Notes: generated by a model from the sequence alone, not told the origin. DNA of 64,000 nucleotides from Roseateles sp. XES5 (GCF_020535545.1 NZ_CP084754.1:434001-498000); one strand, 5' to 3'. Positions 27,089-35,728 are shown, counted from the stretch's first letter. Program-made: numbers and translations.

Positions 27089-27724
27089 CTACCACCGCAG
27101 CCAGCGGCGTCCCAGCAGCGCGCCGGCGGCGGTCACGCCGGCGATGGCGATCGTGTACCAGACGACGAGGAACAGTGGACTGTCGTCGGGGCAGTGCCAT
27201 GCATAAATCGCTGCGGCGATGGCGCCTGCGGCAAGCCCGGCCGCAGCACCGGCTGCCGTCGGATCTTGCGGCGCCCCTTTTTTCAAGGCCCAGAACAGGC
27301 CCGCCAACGGTGCAAGCGACAGAACAGGCACGAAGAACAGGCAAAAGAGGGCATTGCGGCCGATGAGGCTTGCTCCCCACGCATCCGACGGCAGCGCGAC
27401 CAGTTCAGCGATGACCGCGATGGCGACCATCAAGACCGGCACGACAAGAAGAAGGGCAGGACGACGCGTCTCCGCCCCCGGACGGCCGACGCGCATGGCG
27501 AGCCGTGCGGCAAAAACGGCGAGCACGAGGGTGACGGCGATCTTGAACAGCACGCGTGCGGTCTCGAAGACGCTCGCCATATTGTGCCTGAGACCAACCG
27601 TGCCAACGAGCAGAACGGCCGAGACGGCGATGCCCGCGCCAAGTGCAAGCGCCAGCGCACGGCCGTAGCGCATGCCGGCGGGCGCGTCTTGCGTCATCAG
27701 CGTGATCAGGTCGTCGGTCTTCAT
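27089..27724 (-). CDS. NrsF-family anti-sigma factor (DUF1109)
   Basis: A 211-residue inner-membrane protein with six predicted helices, beginning MKTDDLITLMTQDAP, a typical NrsF N-terminus. It has cysteine and histidine near the last helices (YAWHCPDD). In Caulobacter, NrsF holds the ECF sigma factor SigF at the membrane and releases it in response to metal or oxidant stress. Here it starts 1 bp after the ECF sigma gene, so the two are a cognate pair, and it sits beside a bufferin cluster, which is the expected target. Confidence 0.85.
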   Translation of the reverse strand: MKTDDLITLMTQDAPAGMRYGRALALALGAGIAVSAVLLVGTVGLRHNMASVFETARVLFKIAVTLVLAVFAARLAMRVGRPGAETRRPALLLVVPVLMVAIAVIAELVALPSDAWGASLIGRNALFCLFFVPVLSLAPLAGLFWALKKGAPQDPTAAGAAAGLAAGAIAAAIYAWHCPDDSPLFLVVWYTIAIAGVTAAGALLGRRWLRW

Positions 27725-27725
27725 C

Positions 27726-28280
27726 TCATTCGCTCCGATAGAGGGCGGCCAGCGATTTCAGCGCCCGGTGGAGGGCGACACGCACGGCGACCTCCGTCAT
27801 CTTCAGTCGCACCGCCGTTTCGCGGATACCGGCCCCTTCGATGGAAATCGAGCGGACGATATCGCGTTGCGGATCCTTCAGCCGCGCCAGAACGGTTTCC
27901 GTATCCAGCCGGTCGGCGGCCTCGTGCGTCTCGTCCCCGGCCTCCAGGAAATCCGCGACATCGTCCAGCGGCACGTTGCCATGCCGGCCGCGGCGACGCA
28001 GGCTGTCGACCAGCTTGTTGCGCACGATGGTCGTCAGCCAGGGACCGAGGGGGCGGGCCGGGTCCCAGGTCCCCCGTTTGAGGTGAATGGCGAGCAGCAC
28101 CTCCTGCACCACGTCCTCCGCCTCGCTTGCCGGCGCGCCGTACTGATCGCAGCGCCGCCTTGCCATGCTGCGAAGATGCGGCGTCACGGCGACCAGGAAA
28201 CGGTTATAGGCCTGCGCGTCGCCCTTCATGGCGAGACGCAGCCAAGCCGCCCATTCCTCTTCGCGTGCCGACTGTTTCAC
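27726..28280 (-). CDS. ECF sigma factor, SigF-like
   Basis: About 184 residues with region 2 (AEDVVQEVLLAIHLKRGTWD, then a LGPWLTTIVRNKLVDSLRR core) and region 4 (IRETAVRLKMTEVAVRVALH), the length and layout of group ECF16/SigF sigma factors. I chose the GTG at 28280 because AGGAG lies 8 bp upstream; an in-frame GTG at 28307 lacks a ribosome site. It is followed 1 bp later by nrsF and is divergent from the bufferin operon. A candidate ECF promoter in front of it matches the one in front of the bufferin precursor gene. Confidence 0.85.
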   Translation of the reverse strand: MKQSAREEEWAAWLRLAMKGDAQAYNRFLVAVTPHLRSMARRRCDQYGAPASEAEDVVQEVLLAIHLKRGTWDPARPLGPWLTTIVRNKLVDSLRRRGRHGNVPLDDVADFLEAGDETHEAADRLDTETVLARLKDPQRDIVRSISIEGAGIRETAVRLKMTEVAVRVALHRALKSLAALYRSE

Positions 28281-28291
28281 TGTTGCAGCTC

Positions 28292-28319
28292 CTACGCCGG
28301 GAGACACGTTTTTGTTACC
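28292..28319 (-). promoter_or_regulatory. Candidate ECF promoter of the sigma/anti-sigma pair
   Basis: Minus-strand GGTAAC-N17-CGTAG. The same spacing and nearly the same elements occur on the plus strand at 28431-28458. The -10 overlaps the AGGAG ribosome site, so a transcript from here would have almost no leader. Either the start codon is used leaderless, or this is a cross-recognised site; hence moderate confidence. Confidence 0.45.
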
Positions 28320-28430
28320 GCTGGCCTGATGGAAAATCTACAGAATATACAACCAATTGATATTAAAAATCTTTTTCTTGTTTCTGGAGATACGGCGGCC
28401 GGAGGCTTCCGTCAAAACCGCATTGCGCCC

Positions 28431-28458
28431 TGTAACGAAGCGTCCCTCCCCTCCGTAG
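28431..28458 (+). promoter_or_regulatory. Candidate SigF-type ECF promoter of the bufferin operon
   Basis: TGTAAC-N17-CGTAG on the plus strand, 46 bp upstream of the bufferin precursor ATG. A GTAAC -35 is characteristic of SigF/ECF-type promoters. The element is mirrored on the opposite strand in front of the sigma gene with identical N17 spacing, which strengthens the call. Confidence 0.62.
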
Positions 28459-28504
28459 CCGTTCATGCACAGCCAATTGCGGCTGCTCAGAACGGAGACA
28501 GAGA

Positions 28505-28786
28505 ATGAAGACCACGATCGCCACCCTCGCTCTTGCCGGCTCGCTCGCGTCCGCGCTCGCCGCCATCGCCACACCCGCCGCCGCCGATGACGCCAAGGAA
28601 AAGTGCTACGGCATCGCCATGAAGGGTCAGAACGACTGCGCCGCTGGTCCGGGCACGACCTGCGCCGGCACTTCGAAGATCGACTACCAGAAGAATGCCT
28701 TCAAGCTGGTTCCGACGGGCACCTGCGTGTCGATGAAGACCCCGGATGGACACGGCATGCTGGAACAGGGTCCGGCGCCGGCCTGA
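28505..28786 (+). CDS. bufA: Bufferin precursor peptide (DUF2282, BufA1-like)
   Basis: A 93-residue small secreted peptide. It has a Sec signal of about 27 residues ([20 protein letters not shown]..., cut near AAADDAKEK) followed by a core with four cysteines at positions 34, 45, 53 and 74, in the contexts KCYGIA, NDCAAG, TTCAGT and GTCVSM. This is the DUF2282 pattern. In Caulobacter, bufferins of this family are copper-buffering RiPPs whose cysteines are converted to thiooxazole-type groups by the DUF692 enzyme encoded next. The order precursor-DUF692-DUF2063-DoxX is conserved here. Modification and copper binding are by homology only. Confidence 0.85.
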   Translation: MKTTIATLALAGSLASALAAIATPAAADDAKEKCYGIAMKGQNDCAAGPGTTCAGTSKIDYQKNAFKLVPTGTCVSMKTPDGHGMLEQGPAPA

Positions 28787-28852
28787 CGCATCGCCTCTCA
28801 CACCTACGGCGCCGCTCCGGCGCCGTTGCCCCCTCCTTCGGAAAGGCCCGCC

Positions 28853-29707
28853 ATGTTTCCCTCCACCCTTCCCCGCCGCGCCGGCGTCGGCTTCAAGCCC
28901 GAGCATTTCGTCGATATTCTCGCTGGGCCGCAGCCCGTCGGCTTCTTCGAGGTCCATGCGGAAAACTACATGGGCGCTGGCGGGCCGCCGCATGCCCAGC
29001 TCGGCAAGCTGCGGGAGGATTATGCGCTCTCCATCCATGGCGTCGGGCTTTCCATCGGTTCCATGCAGCCGCTCGACCGCGATCATCTCGCCCGGCTGAA
29101 AACCCTGTGCGACCGCTATCAGCCGGAGAGCTTCTCCGAGCATCTTGCCTGGTCGAGCCATGACAGCGTCTTCCTCAACGACCTCTTGCCATTGCCCTAT
29201 ACCGAGGAAACGCTCGCCCGCGTCACTGACCATATCGACGACGTGCAGACCGCGCTTGGCCGCCGCATGCTGCTCGAAAACCCGGCGACCTATCTGCTCT
29301 TTGCGGAAAGCACGATCGAGGAAACGGCTTTCCTTGCCGAAATCGCCCGGCGCACCGGCTGCGGCCTGCTGCTCGACGTCAACAATGTCTTCGTCGCCGC
29401 GACGAACCACAATCTCGACCCCGACGCCTATATCGCCCGGTTTCCGCTGGAGGCCGTGTGTGAAATCCACCTCAGCGGCCATTGCGAAACCGTGGACGAC
29501 GCCGGCGCCCCGCTCCTCATCGATAGCCACGATACGCCGGTGAAGGATCCGGTCTGGGCGCTCTATCAAGCCGTCCTTGCCCGCCTCGGCCCCGTCGCAA
29601 GCCTCATCGAATGGGACAACGATGTACCCGAATGGCCGGTGCTGCGGGCGGAGGCGGCGGCCGCCCAGCGCATGCTCGATGACGCCGCGCGGCAAAAGGC
29701 GGCCTAA
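28853..29707 (+). CDS. bufB: DUF692 multinuclear non-heme iron oxidative enzyme (BufB-like)
   Basis: 284 residues, a TIM-barrel enzyme of the MNIO family that oxidises cysteine residues in RiPP precursors. The N-terminus [12 protein letters not shown] is diagnostic. Likely iron ligands lie in [40 protein letters not shown] and [11 protein letters not shown]. The ATG at 28853 has a GGAAAGG site upstream; an in-frame TTG at 28826 is discarded. It is followed 3 bp later by its DUF2063 partner. Confidence 0.9.
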   Translation: MFPSTLPRRAGVGFKPEHFVDILAGPQPVGFFEVHAENYMGAGGPPHAQLGKLREDYALSIHGVGLSIGSMQPLDRDHLARLKTLCDRYQPESFSEHLAWSSHDSVFLNDLLPLPYTEETLARVTDHIDDVQTALGRRMLLENPATYLLFAESTIEETAFLAEIARRTGCGLLLDVNNVFVAATNHNLDPDAYIARFPLEAVCEIHLSGHCETVDDAGAPLLIDSHDTPVKDPVWALYQAVLARLGPVASLIEWDNDVPEWPVLRAEAAAAQRMLDDAARQKAA

Positions 29708-29710
29708 GCC

Positions 29711-30484
29711 ATGACCACCCAGGACGTGTTCGCCGCACGGCTCTTCGAGACGGCACCGCCGCCGGCCGGGCTGACATCCTGGAACGAAGCCGAGCCCCGG
29801 CGGCGCTACGATATCTACCGCAACAATATCTCGGCAAGCCTCGCGGGCGCCCTCGCCTCACGCTTTCCGGCGGCGGAAAGCATCGTCGGGCAGGACTTCT
29901 TTCGGGCCACGGCCGATGCGTTCATTCGCCTCCATCCGCCACGCTCCCCGGTGCTTCTTGCCTATGGCGAGGATTTCCCGGACTTCGTCGCCGCCTTCGA
30001 GCCGGCGCGCGACCTGCCCTATCTTGCCGACGTGATGCGGCTCGAGGCCGCGCGCGGGCGCGCCTATCATGCGGCCGATGCCCGGCCTCTCGATCCAGCG
30101 GCTTTGGCCGCAGTCGATCCTGCCTGTCTCGGCGCGCTCGTGCTCGTGCCCCATCCCGCCTTCTCGGTCCTTTCCTCGATCCATCCCATGGTGACGATCT
30201 GGGCGATGAATGCCGGCGAGCGCAGTCTCGAGCCCATCGATCCCTGGAAGGACGAACACGCCCTTGTCACCCGTCCGCATCTGACGGTCGAGGTTACGCC
30301 CCTGCCGGCGGCCGATGCCGCCTTCTTCCGCCACCTCGCCGGCGGGGCAAGCCTTGCGGAGGCTGTCGCCGGTGCGGCGGACGATCGTTTCGACCTTTCC
30401 CGAACCCTTGCCGTTCTGCTCCGCTCCGGGGCCTTCACGGCCATCAAGGAGGAGACCAACGATGACGACCGACACGATGCCTGA
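29711..30484 (+). CDS. bufC: DUF2063 partner protein of the MNIO enzyme (BufC-like)
   Basis: 257 residues. It begins with the short helical DUF2063 domain (RRRYDIYRNNISASLAGALASRFPA), sometimes labelled a putative DNA-binding domain. In MNIO systems this protein instead forms a complex with the DUF692 enzyme and helps recruit the precursor. The C-terminal half is RRE-like in position. It starts 3 bp after bufB, and its last 23 bp overlap the DoxX gene, so all three are tightly coupled. Confidence 0.86.
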   Translation: MTTQDVFAARLFETAPPPAGLTSWNEAEPRRRYDIYRNNISASLAGALASRFPAAESIVGQDFFRATADAFIRLHPPRSPVLLAYGEDFPDFVAAFEPARDLPYLADVMRLEAARGRAYHAADARPLDPAALAAVDPACLGALVLVPHPAFSVLSSIHPMVTIWAMNAGERSLEPIDPWKDEHALVTRPHLTVEVTPLPAADAAFFRHLAGGASLAEAVAGAADDRFDLSRTLAVLLRSGAFTAIKEETNDDDRHDA

Positions 30485-30935
30485 ACGCGCCTCCGCCCCG
30501 CGACGGAGCCTTTCCCAACAGGCGCTCGGGGCGCTCGAGCGCATACCGAACGACCTCATTGCGCTGATTGCCCGCCTTTCCATCGCCGCCGTCTTCTGGC
30601 AGTCCGGCCAGACGAAGGTGAACGGCTGGATGCTCTCCGACAACGCGCTCTATCTCTTCGAGAACGAATACAAGCTCCCGCTGGTCGATCCCTGGCTCGC
30701 CGCGCATCCCGCCGCCCTTGCCGAGCACCTCTTCCCGATCCTTCTGGTCATCGGCCTTGCCAGCCGCCTCTCCGCCTTGGCGCTCCTTGGAATGACGCTG
30801 GTCATCGAGGTCTTCGTCTATCCCGACGCCTGGCCCACCCACGGCACCTGGGCTGCCTGCCTGCTGTTCATCACAGCGCGCGGACCGGGCGTGATATCGC
30901 TGGATGCAATGATCGCAAGACGAAGCGGCGGCTAG
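30462..30935 (+). CDS. bufD: DoxX-family membrane protein (BufD-like)
   Basis: 157 residues with four membrane helices and the DoxX features LIARLSIAAVFWQSGQTKVNGW and LLVIGLASRLSALALLGMTLVIEV. DoxX proteins of bufferin operons are thought to support the oxidative maturation or redox environment; the exact role is unsettled. The ATG at 30462 lies inside the end of bufC, preceded by an AAGGAGGAG site, so the 23-bp overlap looks genuine. Confidence 0.85.
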   Translation: MTTDTMPERASAPRRSLSQQALGALERIPNDLIALIARLSIAAVFWQSGQTKVNGWMLSDNALYLFENEYKLPLVDPWLAAHPAALAEHLFPILLVIGLASRLSALALLGMTLVIEVFVYPDAWPTHGTWAACLLFITARGPGVISLDAMIARRSGG

Positions 30936-31114
30936 CCGCAAAGGGCGTGATCGCGATTGAAGGAAGCGCATGAACGGGACCCGCAGCCGCACAAGGAAGA
31001 ACAGCCGCGATTGCTTCGCTTTGCTGGAAAGACTTTCATGGCAATCCATGTAGTCGTTTTGCCGATTGCATCTACCCTGATCGTGGCCGGAGGAGGCCAC
31101 GAGAGGAGAAAACC

Positions 31115-32092
31115 ATGAAAACGACGATCGCATGGATCGGCGCGCTGATGCTGTCCGCCGCCATTCCCGCCTTTGCGCAGGATCCCGCCATCAAGGTGAC
31201 GCTGGTCGGTACGGGTGGGCCGGAATATTTCCCGGATCGCGCCGGCATTTCGACGCTTGTCGAGGCCAATGGCGAAAAACTGTTGTTCGATACCGGCCGC
31301 GGCGTAAGCCAGAGGCTCTACGAGACCCGCTTCAACCCGAAGGATGTCAGCCACATCTTTCTCAGCCATCTGCACAACGACCACTATGAAGGCCTGCCGG
31401 AGCTTTGGATGACGCCTTGGTTCCTGCTCGGCCGCGACCATGGCTTCGAGCTCTACGGTCCCGAGGGCAGCAAGGAGATGGTCGACGGCATGCGCCAGAT
31501 GTTCGCCCACGACCTCGAAAAACGCGTCAACAAGTTCAATCCGGTCGAGAACCTTGCGATCGACGTGGACGTGCTGAAGGACGGCGTGGTGTTCGAGGAG
31601 AACGGCGTGACGGTCACGGCCTTCCCCGTCGAACACAGCGATGGCAACCCGGCCTATGGTTTCCGCGTCGACTATGACGGGCACAGCGTGGTGCTCTCGG
31701 GCGACACGACCTACAGCGAGAATATCGTCAAGCACGGCACCGGTGCCGATGTGATCGTGCACAATGTCATCGCCTTCAGCGATCGCCTGAGTGCGCTTCC
31801 CGAAATGCAGGGCGTCCTCGCCAAGCTGACGACGCCGGAACAGGCGGCCAAGGTCTTCTCCGAGACCAGGCCGAAGATGGCCGTCTTCTCTCATATCGTG
31901 ACCAAGGAACTCGACGCCAAAGCGGTTCCGGAGGTTATTGTCTCCCGTACGCGGGCAGCCGGTTACGATGGCCCGCTGACCATGGGCAAGGATCGCATGG
32001 TCATCAGCATCGGCGATACGGTCGAGATTGCCGAGCCGCAGTCGCTGGACGATCTGCCGACGCTCGACACGAAGGGTCAGGCGTTCCCCTGA
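31115..32092 (+). CDS. Secreted metallo-beta-lactamase-fold hydrolase (RNase Z-like group)
   Basis: 325 residues. A signal peptide (MKTTIAWIGALMLSAAIPAF, cut near AQDPA) precedes an MBL domain with LVGTGGPEYFPDRAG, the metal motif HLHNDHYEG, a late VVLSGDTTYSEN and a final histidine in KMAVFSHIV. It resembles the ribonuclease Z/arylsulfatase-like branch, but a periplasmic location argues against tRNA processing. The substrate is unknown. It is a single-gene unit with GAGGAG upstream of the ATG, and converges on the CoA-transferase genes. Confidence 0.8.
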   Translation: MKTTIAWIGALMLSAAIPAFAQDPAIKVTLVGTGGPEYFPDRAGISTLVEANGEKLLFDTGRGVSQRLYETRFNPKDVSHIFLSHLHNDHYEGLPELWMTPWFLLGRDHGFELYGPEGSKEMVDGMRQMFAHDLEKRVNKFNPVENLAIDVDVLKDGVVFEENGVTVTAFPVEHSDGNPAYGFRVDYDGHSVVLSGDTTYSENIVKHGTGADVIVHNVIAFSDRLSALPEMQGVLAKLTTPEQAAKVFSETRPKMAVFSHIVTKELDAKAVPEVIVSRTRAAGYDGPLTMGKDRMVISIGDTVEIAEPQSLDDLPTLDTKGQAFP

Positions 32093-32118
32093 TCGCCGCT
32101 TGCGGCATATGCGACAGA

Positions 32119-32143
32119 CCGAGCGGGCGATAGACCCGCTCGG
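32119..32143. terminator. Hairpin between convergent genes
   Basis: A perfect 9-bp stem (CCGAGCGGG/CCCGCTCGG) with a 7-nt loop lies between the ends of the hydrolase and CoA-transferase subunit B genes. No U-tract follows on either strand, so it may be a Rho-assisted or 3'-protecting hairpin acting in both directions. Confidence 0.5.
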
Positions 32144-32180
32144 GAATGCTTGACCATCGCCGAAGCGATGGGCGGTCGTC

Positions 32181-32837
32181 TCAGAGCGCGACGGAGAAGT
32201 CGGCTTCCGTCTTGGCGCGTACATCCTCGACGGTCACGCCGGGGGCAAGCTCCACGAGGGTCAGGGCCTCCTCGCCACGCTTTGCCACGGTGAAGACGGC
32301 AAGGTCGGTGATGATGCGGTTGACCACGCCCTGGCCGGTCAGCGGCAGGGTGCACTGCGGCAGGATCTTGAGATCCTCGCTGCCGTCCTTCTTCTTGGCC
32401 ACATGCTCCATCAGCACGATCACGCGCTTGACGCCAGCCACCAGGTCCATGGCGCCGCCCATGCCCTTGACCATCTTGCCGGGGATCATCCAGTTGGCCA
32501 GATCGCCCTGGTCGGTCACCTGCATGGCGCCCAGGATGGACAGATTGATCTTGCCGCCGCGGATCATGGCGAAGCTGTCGTGGCTGCCGAAGATGGAGGA
32601 GCCGGCGATGGTGGTCACGGTCTGCTTGCCGGCATTGATCAGGTCGGCGTCCACTTCCGCATCGGTCGGGAAGGGGCCGATGCCCAGCATGCCGTTCTCG
32701 CTCTGCAGCCAGACTTCCTTGTCGGCGGGCACATGGTTGGCCACCAGCGTCGGGATGCCGATGCCGAGGTTCACGTAGAAGCCGTCTTCCAGCTCCTGGG
32801 CGGCGCGGGCCGCCATCTGGTCTTGGGTCCAGGGCAT
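32181..32837 (-). CDS. 3-oxoacid CoA-transferase, subunit B
   Basis: 218 residues, the usual beta subunit length. It carries [12 protein letters not shown] and the catalytic-glutamate context [10 protein letters not shown]. With subunit A it would transfer CoA from succinyl-CoA to acetoacetate or 3-oxoadipate (ScoAB, AtoDA and PcaIJ cannot be separated by eye). It overlaps subunit A by 1 bp (TGATG). Codon use is abnormal from about 32320 to the start codon: nearly all leucines are CTG and alanines GCC, unlike the last 45 codons and unlike subunit A. See the findings on mosaic segments. Confidence 0.9.
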   Translation of the reverse strand: MPWTQDQMAARAAQELEDGFYVNLGIGIPTLVANHVPADKEVWLQSENGMLGIGPFPTDAEVDADLINAGKQTVTTIAGSSIFGSHDSFAMIRGGKINLSILGAMQVTDQGDLANWMIPGKMVKGMGGAMDLVAGVKRVIVLMEHVAKKKDGSEDLKILPQCTLPLTGQGVVNRIITDLAVFTVAKRGEEALTLVELAPGVTVEDVRAKTEADFSVAL

Positions 32838-33553
32838 CAGTTTGCTCCCACCTGTTCACGCGCCCGCACGGTGCGCTTCTCGATCCGCTTCTCGGCATTC
32901 GCCACCTCGATGAGACGCGAAACGTAGATGCCGGGCGTGTGGATATGGTCGGGGTCGATGATGCCGGGCTCGACCAGCTTCTCGACCTGGACGACGGTCG
33001 TATGCGCGGCGGTCGCCATGACGGGGTTAAAGTTGCGCGCCGTCTTGCGATAGACGAGGTTGCCGTCGGTATCGCCGGTATGGGCATGCACGAGGGCGAG
33101 ATCGGCGAAAAGACCGGTCTCCATGATGTAGAGTTCGCCGTTGAACTCGCGCACATCCTTGCCTGCGGCGATCTCCGTGCCGACGCCGGTCTTCGTGTAG
33201 AAGCCCGGAATGCCGGCGCCACCGGCGCGGATGCGCTCGGCGAGCGTGCCCTGCGGGTTGAATTCGATCTGAAGGTCGCCGGCAAGATATTGCTGCGCGA
33301 ACAGCGCGTTCTCGCCGACATAGGACGAGATCATCTTGTCGATCTGGCGCGTCTCCAGGAGGCGCCCGAGGCCGATGCCGTCGATGCCGGCATTGTTGGA
33401 GATGACCGTGAGGCCGCGAACGCCGGATTCACGCACCGCCTCGATGAGGGTTTCCGGAATGCCGCAGAGCCCGAAGCCCCCGGCCATGATGGTCATGCCA
33501 TCCTTGAGCAGCCCCGCCAGGGCCGCTGTCGCATCACTATAGACTTTCCGCAT
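32837..33553 (-). CDS. 3-oxoacid CoA-transferase, subunit A
   Basis: 238 residues with the alpha-subunit signature [19 protein letters not shown] and the oxyanion-type segment [29 protein letters not shown]. Start chosen at 33553 ([12 protein letters not shown]) with GGGAGGCAGC upstream; the longer in-frame ORF overlaps the divergent regulator. It is the first gene of a two-gene operon, 78 bp from the divergent PAS-LuxR regulator, which probably controls it. Confidence 0.9.
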   Translation of the reverse strand: MRKVYSDATAALAGLLKDGMTIMAGGFGLCGIPETLIEAVRESGVRGLTVISNNAGIDGIGLGRLLETRQIDKMISSYVGENALFAQQYLAGDLQIEFNPQGTLAERIRAGGAGIPGFYTKTGVGTEIAAGKDVREFNGELYIMETGLFADLALVHAHTGDTDGNLVYRKTARNFNPVMATAAHTTVVQVEKLVEPGIIDPDHIHTPGIYVSRLIEVANAEKRIEKRTVRAREQVGAN

Positions 33554-33631
33554 GCTGCCTCCCGCAGAGCTGATTGCGAGAAGAGAGGCTACATCTTGAA
33601 CCCGAGCGCGTGTTAGCAGTATTTCTACTGC

Positions 33632-34231
33632 ATGACGCAATATGCCGCTTCCGTCAAAGGCTCCACCGAAAAGACGCATCTGCGCTTCGCGCTGGAGGAG
33701 ATTCCCGTGCCGATGGTCTATGCGACGCATCGCATCATCCGCGATTGCAACGTCGCCTTCGCCGACCTCTTCGGCTACGACCAGGCCGACCTGATCGACC
33801 GCAGTTTCGCCATTCTCTATCCGAAGATTTCCGACTTCATCCGGACCGGCAGGATGTGGCTGGACCACCTGCCGGGCAGCCGCAGCTACTATGACGAGCG
33901 CATCATGATGTCGGTGACCGGGCAACGGTTCTGGTGCCAGGTGACGGGCAAGAGCTTTCGCCACGACGACCCCTTCGCCCATGCGCTCTACTGCTTCCAG
34001 AGGCTCAACCGCCCAACCGCCGGCGCGCGGCTTTCCCTCAGCGAGCGGCAGCACCAGATCCTGACGCTGGTTTCCCAGGGAAAAAAGAATGCCGACATCG
34101 CCACCGAACTGAACCTGTCGGTGCGCACCATCGAATCCCATCGCGCCCGTCTGATGAAGATCGCCGGCTGCAGCAATGCAGCCCAGCTCATCACCTGGTT
34201 CATTCACGGCCCGTCCAAAGAAAACAGATGA
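33632..34231 (+). CDS. PAS-LuxR transcriptional regulator
   Basis: 199 residues. An N-terminal PAS-like sensor (about 20-125; PVPMVYATHRIIRDCNVAFADLFGY opens the fold) is followed by a LuxR helix-turn-helix (about 132-190; LSERQHQILTLVSQGKKNAD, ATELNLSVRTIESHRARLMK). No receiver domain. Divergence from the CoA-transferase operon suggests control of ketone-body or aromatic-acid catabolism in response to a small ligand or redox cue (inference). Confidence 0.85.
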   Translation: MTQYAASVKGSTEKTHLRFALEEIPVPMVYATHRIIRDCNVAFADLFGYDQADLIDRSFAILYPKISDFIRTGRMWLDHLPGSRSYYDERIMMSVTGQRFWCQVTGKSFRHDDPFAHALYCFQRLNRPTAGARLSLSERQHQILTLVSQGKKNADIATELNLSVRTIESHRARLMKIAGCSNAAQLITWFIHGPSKENR

Positions 34232-34286
34232 CGTTTATGTCGCCGAGCGTCGCCGGAGGAACGGCGTTGTGGTCAGAAGAGCGACC

Positions 34287-34389
34287 TAGAGTTTGTCAGG
34301 GAAAAGTGGGAACCGGTTTTCCCGAAAAGACAAACGAAAACAAAAGAAGTTAGAGCATGTCTGGTTCAATCTGAACCTGACATGCTCTA
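34287..34389 (+). repeat. RIME1-like interspersed repeat, copy 3
   Basis: A complete 103-bp copy. The first palindrome spans about 34303-34330 (GGGAACCGGTTTTCCC) and the second TAGAGCATGT...ACATGCTCTA spans 34351-34389. It is nearly identical to the copy at 47740 in the same orientation, and to the one at 9895 inverted. Its terminal CTA, read on the minus strand, is the TAG stop of the small gene at 34387-34587. Confidence 0.85.
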
Positions 34390-34587
34390 GTCGGCACGAA
34401 TGATGGGTTGCGGCGCATCTTTTTCGAGCGGATCGACAGGAGCGGCGTTTTCCAATCTGCGAACATTCAGCAAATGGTCTTTGATGGCTTGTATTGCCTC
34501 TCGTGGGTTCTTTCCTTGAACCCTTGCCAGACGGGCGACATGCATCGCCATCCGGAGCTCGGCTTCTTCCTTGGAGCGCTGAGGCAT
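34387..34587 (-). CDS. Small orphan protein, paralogue of the 38118-38318 product
   Basis: 66 residues starting MPQRSKEEAELRMAMHVARL. I do not recognise a domain. It aligns with the product at 38118 without gaps over its first 46 residues: both share EAE[LV]R-x2-M-x-VAR[IL]A, then EA[IM]-x-A[IV][KR][DN]HL, predicting two helices. The family therefore exists twice within 4 kb. The stop codon is contributed by RIME copy 3, so the C-terminal tail may have been altered by insertion. An ORF start at 34626 is possible, but this ATG aligns with the paralogue's. Confidence 0.6.
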   Translation of the reverse strand: MPQRSKEEAELRMAMHVARLARVQGKNPREAIQAIKDHLLNVRRLENAAPVDPLEKDAPQPIIRAD

Positions 34588-34924
34588 AACAATAATCCGC
34601 AGGATGAGTCCCGCTGAGACTCGCACTCTTCCCTTAATTGTGTCAAGTCAAGCTGACTTGATCCGCTTGGCATCTGTGTGACTTTTCATATTCGCATGAC
34701 GGAAGAATAGTCTCGTCGGCATGCTGGGGACAGGTGCGGGGAGCGCTCCCGCCAGCGTATGGAATACGCTAGGATGCGGGCAGCACCAACGCCCTCAACC
34801 AAGAAGCGCAAGCGGGAGGGGATCCTGTCTGTTAGACAAAAAAACATAATAAATTTAAGGGTATGCCTATCGAGAGCGTCAAGCTACCAGTGCAACGAAT
34901 AGTCCTTGTATTTGAGATGGTGGA
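34588..34924. promoter_or_regulatory. Intergenic region with two inverted repeats
   Basis: A 337-bp AT-richer gap. It contains TCAAGTC-N5-GACTTGA at 34643-34661 and AGCGTAT-GGA-ATACGCT at 34754-34770, both perfect inverted repeats of operator size. The second lies 154 bp upstream of the HTH gene at 34925. Either could be a binding site of that regulator. No ORF longer than a few tens of codons looks real. Confidence 0.4.
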
Positions 34925-35725
34925 ATGTCCGCGCGCGCCAATTTTGCCGACAACCTGAGACGCCTTTGTCTGACGAAAGGCAGCATCAGCGCGGCTTCGC
35001 GCGAAATGGGCGTCCACAGGGCTCAGCTGGAGAAATATCTCAGCGGCGAGCGCGAGCCGAGCGCCGCCGTCCGCAAGCACATTGCAGAGCATTTCGGCGT
35101 TGACGAGGCGACGCTCTTCCTGCCGCCCGAGCAGTTTACGATCGAACTTCCGAAGCCCAGCAAGATCCAGATCAGTGCCGAAGTGCGAAAAGCCGTGGCG
35201 CCGCTTCTGGACGAGCCTATCGCGTCGATTCCCAAGGGGATCTACCACATATACTTTACCGTCCCGGGCACCCCCGATCAACTTTACATGTCCACCATCG
35301 TTGTAACGCGGGTGGGAAATGCCACTCTGTTCAGGCGGCTGACGGGATGGGGGATAAAGCGGGATACCTATTGGGCGCGCTTTACCGGAGACCATAAAGG
35401 GATCGTCGTCGAACGCCTCAACGTTCTTTCCTTTGTCGCCGCCAATCAGCGCGGCCAGCATGAGCCGACATTGATGCGCTTGCACTGGCTTCCCGTCGCA
35501 TCCCCGCTCCTGGGCGGCCACGCGATGGTCCTGACACATTCCGGGGCATCGTTTTCCGCTGTCGTGATGCAGCCCGTACCGCCGAACACGAAGCTTCGCG
35601 ATGCGATACGGTCAGCACAACCGCGCGCCTCGAACGACCCGACCCTTCCGGTCCTCGTGCGGGAATTCATTCCGGCGATGCGGCGCGAACTCATCGAATG
35701 GATTCGCCGTGACGTCGCGGGATAG
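34925..35725 (+). CDS. XRE-like HTH regulator with an uncharacterised C-terminal domain
   Basis: 266 residues. The N-terminal helix-turn-helix (about 6-60: NLRRLCLTKGSISAASREMG, then HRAQLEKYLSGEREPS) resembles phage-type XRE domains. The remaining 190 residues form an alpha/beta domain I do not recognise, with a sensor-like stretch KGIYHIYFTVPGTPDQLYMS. The G+C content and codon choice are more relaxed than in the core genes nearby, suggesting acquired DNA. It is the only obvious DNA-binding protein near the small-peptide genes that follow. Confidence 0.7.
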   Translation: MSARANFADNLRRLCLTKGSISAASREMGVHRAQLEKYLSGEREPSAAVRKHIAEHFGVDEATLFLPPEQFTIELPKPSKIQISAEVRKAVAPLLDEPIASIPKGIYHIYFTVPGTPDQLYMSTIVVTRVGNATLFRRLTGWGIKRDTYWARFTGDHKGIVVERLNVLSFVAANQRGQHEPTLMRLHWLPVASPLLGGHAMVLTHSGASFSAVVMQPVPPNTKLRDAIRSAQPRASNDPTLPVLVREFIPAMRRELIEWIRRDVAG

Positions 35726-35728
35726 ACC

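Noticed and set aside
30936..31114. Possible leader peptide or riboswitch upstream of the secreted MBL hydrolase
   Set aside because: Only a short AT-rich stretch and a weak GGCC-centred inverted repeat (GTGGCCGGAGGAGGCCAC) overlapping the ribosome site are present; this could modulate translation but does not match any riboswitch I know.
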